NCBI GenBank assembly: GCA_963828505.1
Contig: CAWHFM010000012.1
Location: 69,482 to 133,481 of the forward strand
Direction of reading: 5' to 3'
Length of the DNA stretch: 64,000 nt
Origin: Bog-473 sp963828505
GTDB lineage: Bacteria > Actinomycetota > Acidimicrobiia > Acidimicrobiales > RAAP-2
Made by a program: the position numbers and the translations under genes. Shown piece by piece: positions 27,665-34,665 of the stretch (within the stretch, counting starts at the first letter, position 1; every line of letters starts with the position of its first letter). The notes beneath the pieces were generated by a model, which had not been told where the DNA came from, did not search any database, and saw nothing but the letters and a program-made list of their open reading frames with translations.

Positions 27665-28212
27665 GCGTGGGCACCGACGGCCTCGAGGACGCGTCGCTCG
27701 GCCTTCTTCACGAGAAGCCCCCGCCGTGCGGCCTCCTTGGTCGCCTCGACAAGCCGCTCGCGCATGATCGTGTCCTTGCAGTCGATCAGCGCTCGCTCGA
27801 CGGTGGCCGAGGGGATGCCTTCGTAGACCGTAGTGTCCTTCGGCCCCACCGGTTCTCGGACCACCTCGATGAAAGCGGGAAGTTGGCCCCGGACCCGCCG
27901 ATCGGTACCTACCCGGATCTTGCGCGGGTTCACGAGACCGAGGTCGTGGAGGAGCAGGACGGCGTCGCGGGTGAGATGGGCCCCGGGGCCAACCGCCAGG
28001 ACGGCCTCCATGAGCTGGTCGTGACCGGTGGCGGGAACCTCATCAAAGCGGTACACACCCCGGGCAACGTGGCGCAGCCCGCCTCGCTGAGCCAGCTTGC
28101 GAAGCTCGACGGCGGGCACGCCGAGGCCTTCAGCGTCACGTGTTGTGACGTAGCCGTACTGGTCCTGGGCGCGCTCGAGAAGGCGCCGGCGATAGGTCTG
28201 TGCGAGTGCCAA
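27661..28212 (-). CDS. abiEi: AbiEi-type antitoxin and autoregulator
   Basis: A 183-residue protein with an N-terminal winged-HTH (YGYVTTRDAEGLGVPAVELR, then LAQRGGLRHVARGVYRF) and a C-terminal domain (ERALIDCKDTIMRERLVEA) typical of type IV antitoxins. AbiEi neutralises AbiEii activity without tight binding and represses its own operon. The TTG start at 28212 is supported by AGGAAGGGA eight bases upstream. Two palindromes sit just upstream at 28238-28301, in the position of AbiEi operators. Downstream it overlaps abiEii by ATGA. It forms the right end of island segment 3, next to att copy 4. Confidence 0.85.
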   Translation of the reverse strand: MALAQTYRRRLLERAQDQYGYVTTRDAEGLGVPAVELRKLAQRGGLRHVARGVYRFDEVPATGHDQLMEAVLAVGPGAHLTRDAVLLLHDLGLVNPRKIRVGTDRRVRGQLPAFIEVVREPVGPKDTTVYEGIPSATVERALIDCKDTIMRERLVEATKEAARRGLLVKKAERRVLEAVGAHA

Positions 28213-28237
28213 TCGTGATGTCCCTTCCTGGCGGCTC

Positions 28238-28301
28238 CGTACCGTTTTCAGTACGTTTCTGCCAGGGCAAGTTTAGCCGGTTCCGTACCGTTTTCGGTAC
28301 G
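28238..28301 (-). promoter_or_regulatory. twin palindromes upstream of abiEi, probable operators
   Basis: Two near-identical 18-base palindromes: CGTACCGTTTTCAGTACG at 28238-28255 and CGTACCGTTTTCGGTACG at 28284-28301. They are 46 bases apart centre to centre, in front of the abiEi ribosome site. In characterised AbiE systems the antitoxin binds two inverted repeats at this place and represses the operon, so the assignment rests on position, symmetry and family precedent. Confidence 0.7.
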
Positions 28302-28410
28302 GTCACGCCATCACTGACACACGGAGAACGTGAGGGGATCGCAACTGTTGGGACCGAGAGAAAGGCCCATTCAGATTTGCGATGGGACACCCTTTTGACC
28401 AGGGGCTTCG

Positions 28411-28610
28411 TGGGCCGCCCGGGTCTCGATCCCGGCACCTTGGGATTAAAAGTCCAGGTCACGGCGTAGCAGTATGAGTCTCCCAGTTGCATCGCGTCTC
28501 AAAAACCGCTGTGCAAGCGAGAACGAACCACGTTGGCGGCGACGGCCTGAGACGGCCTGAGACGGCCTGAGACGCAGAGCAACACGGTTGTTGGGACTGG
28601 CGCCATTCCG
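28411..28610 (+). repeat. att copy 4 (tRNA-Lys 3' core) plus arm
   Basis: The core at 28411-28455 is identical to the tRNA-Lys gene. The arm begins AGGTCACGGCG and contains three exact head-to-tail copies of GACGGCCTGA at 28541-28570, then ends with GCAACACGGTTGTTGGGAC near 28597. The decamer expansion is unique to this copy. Confidence 0.8.
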
Positions 28611-28852
28611 CTGTGAGGATTCCGGCACTTCCGTGCAGCCGTTTCGGAGTTTCCGAACGCCTCCGGGAAATGGGGCATCGGAGGCCGCGTATCAGTCGAC
28701 GCTTGGGTCTAGTTATGGATCCCTTGGGAGCGGAGCGGGCTCTGGAGGCCCGCTGCCTCCGATGCGCCCAGAAGCTGCGCCATGAACCTCAGTGTCTCCA
28801 TGAGGTATCAAGCAGAATCCTGTGTGGGTGCCCTTTTGCAGCGTCGCCCAAC

Positions 28853-30412
28853 TCAATTGATCGTGCGCTCCCTGCCGACCCAGTGCTGGGCGCGCAGCTC
28901 ACGCTTCAGCACCTTCATGGCACCCGACAGCGGGAGGGGCTCGGAGCGAAACTCGATTGTCTTCGGCACCTTGTATCCGGCGATCCACTCGCGGGCGTGA
29001 TCCGTGAGCTCCTGCTCGGTAACCACTTGCCCTGTACGGAGGACGACGACGGCGTGGACCGCCTCACCCCACTGGTCGTCCGGAATGCCTATAACAGCCG
29101 CCTGCTGGACGGCAGGATGGCTGGCGAGGGCGTTCTCCACCTCGGTTGAGTACACGTTCTCACCACCGGTGACAATCATGTCCTTGACCCGGTCAACCAG
29201 GAAGAGGTAGCCGTCCTCGTCCCGGTATCCGGCGTCCCCCGTGTGGTACCAGCCGTCGCGGACCGCAGCCGCCGTCGCCTCTGGCTGCTCCCAGTACCTG
29301 ACCATCACGTTGGCGCCCCGCACACAGACCTCTCCGGTGTCCCCCGTCGACAGTGTTCGACCTAGGGGGTCCTGGATCGAGAGCTCGACCCCCATGACCG
29401 GATAGCCAGCGGACCGCAAGTACGTTTCACCCTTGCGGTGCTCCTCGGGACCGAGCATGGTCACGACTGAGCACGCCTCGGTCATGCCATAGCCCTGCCA
29501 GATGTTCATATTCGGGTACATGCCGAGCAGGATCTCGAGCAGCGCCTGAGGCATGGGCGAGGCGCCGTAGACCAGGTCATTGAGGCCGGCGAGGCGATCG
29601 GGCCGGAAGTCGGGATGCGCCAGAGTGAGGCCGATCATCGTCGGCACCATGGCCGTGATCGTGGGCCGGTACGCCTCAATTGCCTCCATGACCGCCTTTG
29701 GCTCGAATATCGGCAGGATCACGATGTGCCCACCGATCGCAGGTCCTCCGACCACCGCATAGATGGACGCGGCGTGGAACATCGGTGTCTGCATCAGACT
29801 CACTGTGTCGCGACCAAGTTTGATGGCCATCATGATGTGATAGGCGTTCAAGATCTCGGCCCGCTGGTCGTGCAATACGCCCTTGGGCATACCGGTGGTG
29901 CCGCCGGTGTACATGAGTACTGCGGGGTCGGTCTCCTCCCCCTCGTCCGGTATCACCGATCTACCCGTGGCCAGCAGCTCATCGAAGGTCGCCGAGTGGG
30001 GGACGTCGCCCTCTCCGATGAGGACAACGTGCTCGAGCCCGGCTTCATCCTTGATGGCGTCGATCAGCGGGGCGAAGACCGCGTCGACGAAGCACGTTCT
30101 TGTCCCCGAGTCGCGTAGGACATGGACAAGCTCCTTCGGCGCGAAGCGGAGGTTGAGGGGATTGACCACGCCGCCCCCGAGAAACCCAGCGTGATAGAGC
30201 TCCAGGTACTCCGGCGAGTTGAGAGCCATAACGGCGAACCGGTCGGTGCGCTCGAGACCCAGACCCTGCAGACCGCCAATCAGATGGCTAACCCGGTTGA
30301 GGTGCTCGGCATAGGTGGTCGAGAATCCGGTCGATGCGTTGGTGGCGCAGGGCCTGTCCGCATTTCGGGAGACGGCTGGCAGCAGTAGCCGGTGGTAAAC
30401 GAGTTCCTTCAT
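28853..30412 (-). CDS. long-chain-type acyl-CoA synthetase (AMP-dependent)
   Basis: A 519-residue ANL-family ligase. It has YTGGTTGMPK as the phosphate loop, GYGMTEAC in the core, GWYHTGDAGY, and VDRVKDMIVTGGENVYS as the hinge; all landmarks are intact. It should activate a fatty or related acid to its CoA thioester. The ATG start at 30412 gives the usual family length. It stands alone on the minus strand inside island segment 4. An intact catabolic gene between two att copies suggests either recent cargo or chromosomal genes caught between repeats. It is a different subfamily from the ligases at 7.7-11 kb. Confidence 0.9.
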   Translation of the reverse strand: MKELVYHRLLLPAVSRNADRPCATNASTGFSTTYAEHLNRVSHLIGGLQGLGLERTDRFAVMALNSPEYLELYHAGFLGGGVVNPLNLRFAPKELVHVLRDSGTRTCFVDAVFAPLIDAIKDEAGLEHVVLIGEGDVPHSATFDELLATGRSVIPDEGEETDPAVLMYTGGTTGMPKGVLHDQRAEILNAYHIMMAIKLGRDTVSLMQTPMFHAASIYAVVGGPAIGGHIVILPIFEPKAVMEAIEAYRPTITAMVPTMIGLTLAHPDFRPDRLAGLNDLVYGASPMPQALLEILLGMYPNMNIWQGYGMTEACSVVTMLGPEEHRKGETYLRSAGYPVMGVELSIQDPLGRTLSTGDTGEVCVRGANVMVRYWEQPEATAAAVRDGWYHTGDAGYRDEDGYLFLVDRVKDMIVTGGENVYSTEVENALASHPAVQQAAVIGIPDDQWGEAVHAVVVLRTGQVVTEQELTDHAREWIAGYKVPKTIEFRSEPLPLSGAMKVLKRELRAQHWVGRERTIN

Positions 30413-30852
30413 GCGATCGAACTGAGCCGGACGGCGGTCGAGACATTGGGTGCGTTAATGGTCATATGGCCCTTCCCATGGTTGGCGACTCACCGTAGGC
30501 GACCGGCGAGTGGGCGAACCGTCGCGGCCAACTTGGCGACTGGATCGCACGCACAATCGAGAACAGGGCTGATTGAGCAAGGCCTCGTTGTTGGGGAGCG
30601 GTCCCGGCCCTAACGCCAATCGGTTGCACAAACAATCCACATTCTTGGGATCGCCATCCGCGGGATCCTCGTCGGGCTTGGGTGGCATCCCGCGGCACCA
30701 ATAGGGACGGTCTGCAACCTGGACTGAAGGTCCGGAGATCCCCTCTCCCGACGCGAAGTCCGACAAGCTGATGTGCAGTGGTGTGGTGTCCGGGATATCA
30801 GAACCGAGCGCGCAGACGGCCAGCGCGGAAAAGGTTGGCCATCAGTTGATCG
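30413..30852. other. non-coding stretch in segment 4, contains dispersed repeat copy B
   Basis: About 440 bases. 30580-30615 resembles the end of the att arms (CGTTGTTGGGGAGCGGTCCC). 30618-30775 is the second copy of the dispersed repeat at 19826-19990. No gene is supported. Confidence 0.45.
30618..30775. repeat. dispersed extragenic repeat, copy B
   Basis: Diverged partner of 19826-19990 sharing ATTCTTGGGAT, CTCGTCG, TGGGTGGCA, CGCGGCAC and CCTGGACTGAAGGTC blocks. It lacks a short internal stretch present in copy A. An att-arm-like end lies directly to its left. Confidence 0.5.
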
Positions 30853-31128
30853 ATGACGGCGAGCGGCTCTCCGCTGTCACGGTCCGAAGCCGCGTGGGCC
30901 TGTTGTCAGCATCTTCGATCGGTCGTTGGACTGGGAGCAAGACGTAGCACCCTCGAGGACAGATTCCTCTGCCATTCATGCGGCGCCTATGAACTTCCCT
31001 CCACGGTCACGGCCTACGACGCCGCGTATGTCGCACTTGGCGAAGCGGTGGATCGCGAGCTCCTCACTGCCGACGATCGGCTCTCGAGGGCTCCTGGGGT
31101 CAGATGTCGCATACGCTTACGCCGCTGA
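30853..31128 (+). pseudogene. VapC/PIN-domain remnant
   Basis: The last 45 codons read STVTAYDAAYVALGEAVDREL, then LTADDRLSRAPG, the standard C-terminal half of VapC PIN toxins with its conserved Asp residues. The first half of the ORF shows no PIN sequence in this frame, so the catalytic N-terminus is lost or frameshifted. No antitoxin is adjacent. This is the second PIN gene in the island; the two are of different subfamilies and strands. Confidence 0.6.
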
Positions 31129-31135
31129 TCAACAG

Positions 31136-31330
31136 CTGAAACGTGGTGAGACGCACTGCAACGCCGTTGTTGGACCGCCGCTGCCGGTAATCGATAGTGA
31201 ACTGACAAATCAAGACGTTGCAGTGACGTATCTTAGCCATCTCGTTGCGTGAGGTCTCAAGACCCCGGTGCAAACGAGGATGACGGAGGGTGAGGGCGTG
31301 GGACTGAGACGGCTGAGACGCAATGCGGCT
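31136..31330 (+). repeat. core-less att arm copy
   Basis: Carries the arm features of the four att copies: CAAGACGTTGCAGTGACG at about 31210, GAGGTCTCAAGAC, GTGCAAACGAGGATGACGGAG and GAGACGGCTGAGACGCAA. It is preceded by an arm-end motif (GAGACGCACTGCAACGCCGTTGTTGGACC, given here as 31149-31177). No tRNA core lies between them. It may be a scar of excision or a decayed sixth site. Confidence 0.55.
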
Positions 31331-31409
31331 CTTCGGATTCTGGCGGGGTGCCCCATCACCGACGACACCCAGGACAAAGGCACCCTGGATGAAGGTTGTC
31401 GGCGTTTGC

Positions 31410-32156
31410 TCAGGGATGCATTTCGATCCGCCATGAGCCCGGATCCATGATCAACCGTCGACGAGGACCGGCCTGACCCATGTCTCCGTCGTCATAGGCG
31501 ACGTCGCCTTGCCACAGAGCGGTCATCACACCCCCGTGGATACGAATGCGGGTGGAAAACCGCTCCGGTTCGCGTGAGCGAGCGGCGGCTGTAGCCCCTT
31601 GCACGTCGGTCTGGTCTCTCAGCCACCACAGAGTCGCGAACGTGGGAGGTGCCATGTCCATTTGGGCAGCGTTGACCCGCGCGATCGCCGTCGCCGGCGT
31701 CATCCACTCGGACCGATGGATCTCCAGTTTGTCGACCACCACTGCGCTCCCGTCGTTCCGTACCTCAATGAGGAAGAACCAGGTGGCGAAGCGTTTCGCG
31801 CCGCCAAGCGGGGGTACCCAGAACGAGAAGGGCACCAGGTCAGACGGGTCGAGGTCGAGCGATGCCTCTTCAGCCGCTTCGCGCACGGCCGCAGCTCGAG
31901 CTGCATTCATCTCGACCTCAGCATCGTCGCCAACCACCGAGCCAGAGTCTTCAGGGTCAACCCGGCCGCCGGGAAAGACCCACATGTTCCCGAACTGTCC
32001 GCGTGAGTTGCGCTGGAGCAGGAGTACCTCCATACCAGCGGGGCTCTGCCGGAGTGGGATCACCGTGGCCGCTGGTATCAGTCCCGCTTCAGCTACTAGC
32101 CCCTCAACGTTTGAGGCCGACCCGCCGCTGCTCACGCCCTCGTACTCGTTCGACAT
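31410..32156 (-). CDS. NUDIX hydrolase
   Basis: A 248-residue NUDIX protein. The Nudix box starts at GGRVDPEDSG (63-72) and ends with the catalytic helix REAAEEASL (92-100). The stretch between them is longer than the classical spacing, as in NUDT7/NUDT19-type members that act on CoA or related diphosphates. Substrate class is inference. The C-terminal half (FFLIEVRNDGSAVVVDKLEI, SEWMTPATAIARV) is typical of larger bacterial NUDIX enzymes. ATG start at 32156. It is the last gene of segment 4 before the intact tRNA-Lys, and shares the segment with an acyl-CoA ligase. Confidence 0.85.
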   Translation of the reverse strand: MSNEYEGVSSGGSASNVEGLVAEAGLIPAATVIPLRQSPAGMEVLLLQRNSRGQFGNMWVFPGGRVDPEDSGSVVGDDAEVEMNAARAAAVREAAEEASLDLDPSDLVPFSFWVPPLGGAKRFATWFFLIEVRNDGSAVVVDKLEIHRSEWMTPATAIARVNAAQMDMAPPTFATLWWLRDQTDVQGATAAARSREPERFSTRIRIHGGVMTALWQGDVAYDDGDMGQAGPRRRLIMDPGSWRIEMHP

Positions 32157-32470
32157 CTAAAAACCGTACTTCCGGTTACGTCGTCTCAGCCCCCCAACCC
32201 CGATTTTGGCGGAAGTGGCCAAAGGAACGACCGTCCGCCAAGTCGGATGGGTGCTCCCCGCTGAAATCCGAAGATCCCGCAATGCGACACACTTGTTGGG
32301 ACAGGCGAAACGGCGTGAGACGCGGTGCAACACGGTTCTTGGGACCGGTGCCGTTCCGTGGACTCTTCAATCGCAGTACGCACCGCGGAGATGGCGGACG
32401 AAGTTCTCCCCAATTGTTGGGACCGGAGTTGGCACAATGGGAAAGATTCCTGCCGAATCACCCTCTGAGC
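32157..32470. other. left flank of tRNA-Lys with arm-end repeats
   Basis: About 310 bases between the NUDIX start and the tRNA 3' end. It contains the arm-end motif again (GTGAGACGCGGTGCAACACG around 32313-32332, then TCTTGGGACC) plus two further TTGTTGGGAC(C/A) words at about 32291 and 32416. This is expected if the rightmost segment ends here at the attachment site. Confidence 0.5.
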
Positions 32471-32546
32471 TGGTGGGCCGCCCGGGTCTCGATCCCGGCA
32501 CCTTGGGATTAAAAGTCCCCTGCTCTTCCGGATGAGCTAGCGGCCC
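32471..32546 (-). tRNA. tRNA-Lys (anticodon TTT), intact, CCA encoded
   Basis: Read on the minus strand, the 76 bases fold as a tRNA. The acceptor stem GGGCCGC pairs with GCGGCCC, the discriminator is A, and the encoded CCA is at 32473-32471. The D arm is GCTC...GAGC, the anticodon loop CTTTTAA gives TTT, and the T arm is CCGGG-ATCGAGA-CCCGG. It is the intact right-hand site of the att array: its 3' 45 bases (32474-32518) are the core repeated at 16.4, 19.1, 24.3 and 28.4 kb. The four partial copies lack the D arm and 5' acceptor strand and cannot be tRNAs. Confidence 0.95.
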
Positions 32547-32602
32547 GGGACTGCACGATAACGGCTGGCCAGACCTGGAGCAGTCACGGCCACGCGGTCG
32601 AA

Positions 32603-32640
32603 TAGTACGGGGCGGGCCCCGAAGGGCCCGCCCCGTACTA
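32603..32640 (-). terminator. perfect 17-bp hairpin with TTCG tetraloop
   Basis: A stem of 17 perfect pairs (TAGTACGGGGCGGGCCC and its complement). On the minus strand the loop is TTCG closed by C-G, an especially stable tetraloop. It lies 23 bases after the stop of the minus-strand repeat-protein gene and before the tRNA-Lys gene, so it probably terminates that transcript. No U-tract follows. Confidence 0.7.
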
Positions 32641-32662
32641 CCTGTTTGGACCTTCGTACGTG

Positions 32663-34054
32663 TTAACCGACCGCCATGCCGGCGACGTCCGTCACTCCGG
32701 ATCCCCCCAGGCTGCCCTCGAACTCAGCGGAACCGAACGTGAAGATCCCGCCGTCGGTGGCCACCAACCAGTAGCCCTTACCGTCCGGGGTCGCAGCCAT
32801 GCCGACGACCGGCTGGTTCAGGTGCAGGCTCCCCGTCGAGCCGTAGAAGCCGGCGTCACCGAAGGTGAAGATCCCGCCGTCGGAAGCCACCAGCCAATAC
32901 CCGTGACCGTCGGGAGTGGCGGCCATGCCGACGACCGGCTTGTTCAGGTGCAGGCTCCCCGTCGAGCCGTAGAAGCCGGCGTCACCGAAGGCGAAAATCC
33001 CGCCGTCGGAAGCCACCAGCCAATACCCGTGACCGTCGGGAGTTGCGGCCATGCCGACGACCGGCTTGTTCAGGTGCAGGCTCCCCGTCGAGCCGTAGAA
33101 GCCGGCGTCACCGAAGGCGAAAATCCCGCCGTCGGAAGCCACCAGCCAATACCCGTGACCGTCGGGAGTGGCGGCCATACCCACGACAGGCTGGTTCAGG
33201 TGCAAGCTGCCCGTCGAGCCGTAGAAGCCAGCGTCACCGTTGGCGAAGACGCCTCCGTCCGACCCGGTCATCCAGTAGCCTGCGCCGTCCGGTGTGGTCG
33301 CCATGCCAACGATTGGCTCGTTCAGGTTCAAGTTGGATGGACCGTCGAGGTACGTCAGATAGTTGTCGTTGCCGAACCCCGCGAGCTCTGCCTGCTGCCC
33401 GTATACGTAGTACCCGGCTCCCGGATCCGTCGGAAAGATGTTGTACACGATGGTTCCCGAGATCTCGAACTGAGCGTTTGTGCAGTCGAGCTGCAACGCG
33501 ACGGCCTGTACGGGATTCGAACCCGATGTGTACTGGTACTGGTCGAGCTCGACATCCGCATCTGCGGGACCACCATTGGAAAACTCACCACAGGAGGCGC
33601 CGCCAGCCGAGACGGTCATCGCGCCACCGATATTGGAGTAGAAACTGCCGGCTTGGAGTCCCGGATCGCCTACCACCATTGTGAAGGATCCACCGTTCGG
33701 CCCGGAGGCGTTCCCGTAGGACATGCACAGCGGATGCAGTGCGCCCGTGTTGCAGTCGTTGTTCTGCGAATAGGTGGGGGCAACGTTCGACCACGAGTAC
33801 ACCGCCGTCGCGTTGGTCGCGAGGTCGGTGACCAGGAAGTTGGCGAGCGTCAGCCGTTGTCCACTCTGGTCGTCGTGTCCATTCGCACTCGCCACCGAGG
33901 TTCTCGAAACACCACTCGTGTGTGGGTCGAAGCGCCCGATAGCGTTGCCGGGAGCGGCGATGATGCCAACGAGCAACACCGCGCCACAGACGCCGACGGT
34001 CATAGATCTGATCCGACCGATCGGACTTCCAACATCATGCTCATGTCCGTCCAT
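32663..34054 (-). CDS. secreted protein with C-terminal 42-residue repeats
   Basis: A 463-residue exported protein. Signal peptide: basic start then TVGVCGAVLLVGIIAAPGNA (about 18-37). The middle domain (about 60-245) is Gly/Asn/Thr-rich with paired Cys residues and no family I recognise. From about 248 onward come five copies of a 42-residue repeat containing VVGMAATPDG and GYWLVASDGGIF, then GDAGFYGSTGSLH, a beta-propeller-like repeat common in Acidimicrobiia surface proteins. The ATG at 34054 is supported by AAGGAGAG upstream. It is probably a cell-surface or secreted structural or binding protein. A strong hairpin follows the stop. Confidence 0.85.
   Translation of the reverse strand: MDGHEHDVGSPIGRIRSMTVGVCGAVLLVGIIAAPGNAIGRFDPHTSGVSRTSVASANGHDDQSGQRLTLANFLVTDLATNATAVYSWSNVAPTYSQNNDCNTGALHPLCMSYGNASGPNGGSFTMVVGDPGLQAGSFYSNIGGAMTVSAGGASCGEFSNGGPADADVELDQYQYTSGSNPVQAVALQLDCTNAQFEISGTIVYNIFPTDPGAGYYVYGQQAELAGFGNDNYLTYLDGPSNLNLNEPIVGMATTPDGAGYWMTGSDGGVFANGDAGFYGSTGSLHLNQPVVGMAATPDGHGYWLVASDGGIFAFGDAGFYGSTGSLHLNKPVVGMAATPDGHGYWLVASDGGIFAFGDAGFYGSTGSLHLNKPVVGMAATPDGHGYWLVASDGGIFTFGDAGFYGSTGSLHLNQPVVGMAATPDGKGYWLVATDGGIFTFGSAEFEGSLGGSGVTDVAGMAVG
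32686..33330 (-). repeat. 126-base tandem repeats inside the secreted protein gene
   Basis: Five units of 126 bases with boundaries marked by TTCAGGTGCAGGCTCC-type blocks at about 32817, 32943, 33069 and 33195. The middle three units are nearly identical at DNA level and the outer ones diverge, a pattern of recent duplication or gene conversion. Confidence 0.85.
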
Positions 34055-34431
34055 TTGCTTCTCTCCTTCGTGTGAGTACCAATCGACGCAGCCGCCTCAC
34101 CGAGCAGAGCCGCTCGGAACGCCACCTCACCGAGAGGTACGCCGTATTTGTACGCGTGCACTCAGGATCCACGCGCAGCGAGGCACGTTACGGAGCTCCG
34201 GTAACGGGCGGGTAAGGCCAAGCGCTGCTTCGTGCGTCTGCGCCGGCTCATCTGATTCGCACACGATCGACCACGATGAGGCCGCAGCGGCCCGACCATT
34301 CAAAACCGGGCGGGCATCACCGAGCTCTCCTCCACGCGATCGGGCCGGACTCAGACCGTGCCGGCCCGAGGCATTCCGCTTCGCTGCCGGCTCCGGGTCC
34401 GTCCGATCCCCTGCGAAGAGCAAAGGCTCCA
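34055..34431. other. upstream region of the secreted protein gene
   Basis: About 380 bases. It must hold the promoter of the repeat-protein gene. Overlapping Arg-rich frames on both strands have no protein-like features. Nothing else is seen. Confidence 0.4.
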
Positions 34432-34665
34432 TTAGGAGGCGGCCGGCCAGGGCACCTGGACGTACAGGGGCGGCTGCCAGCAGCCGACCCGCAACGCCAG
34501 GATCTGGGCGATGCCGGGTCCGGGATCTCTCACCACGCTGTCCCGCTCTTCGTGAACGCTCGAACATATTTCCCGGAGCCGAAGCACCGTCTCTGCACCA
34601 CACCCGCCCGGCGTCTGCGTGCAAATCCCCTTAGGGTCGATGCTGTTCAAGGTTTCTACCTGCAT
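34432..34665 (-). CDS. possible small protein (77 aa)
   Basis: An ORF from the ATG at 34665, preceded by GAGAAAGG nine bases upstream. It shows third-position GC bias in its second half. The product has several cysteines early (GICTQTPGGCG, EICSS) and ends with CWQPPLYVQVPWPAAS. No signal peptide or family resemblance is evident. The longer frame upstream to 34914 is less convincing. It could be a genuine small hypothetical protein or chance. Confidence 0.3.
   Translation of the reverse strand: MQVETLNSIDPKGICTQTPGGCGAETVLRLREICSSVHEERDSVVRDPGPGIAQILALRVGCWQPPLYVQVPWPAAS

Larger units (their letters stand above)
16119..32546. mobile_element. tRNA-Lys accretion island: four segments between five att copies
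   Basis: Direct copies of the 3' end of tRNA-Lys lie at 16368, 19058, 24262 and 28411, and the intact tRNA is at 32471-32546. All have the same orientation. Spacing gives segments of about 2.7, 5.2, 4.1 and 4.1 kb. The left end carries the C-terminal stub of a tyrosine integrase next to the first copy. Cargo is typical of islands: PIN and AbiE toxin-antitoxin parts, an HTH protein, unknown paired genes, stubs and diverged repeats. No intact integrase, excisionase or transfer gene remains. Tandem site-specific integration at one tRNA, followed by loss of recombinase genes, is the simplest reading; it is inference from repeat layout. Confidence 0.75.

Noticed and set aside
16368..28455. The four tRNA-like sequences as tRNA genes
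   Set aside because: They contain only the anticodon-loop-to-3' part, with no D arm or 5' acceptor strand, so they cannot fold as tRNAs.
28136..28628. Short ORFs covering the att repeats (for example 28136-28492 and 28446-28628)
   Set aside because: They recur wherever the repeat occurs, with similar peptides, and reflect the repeat DNA and not genes.
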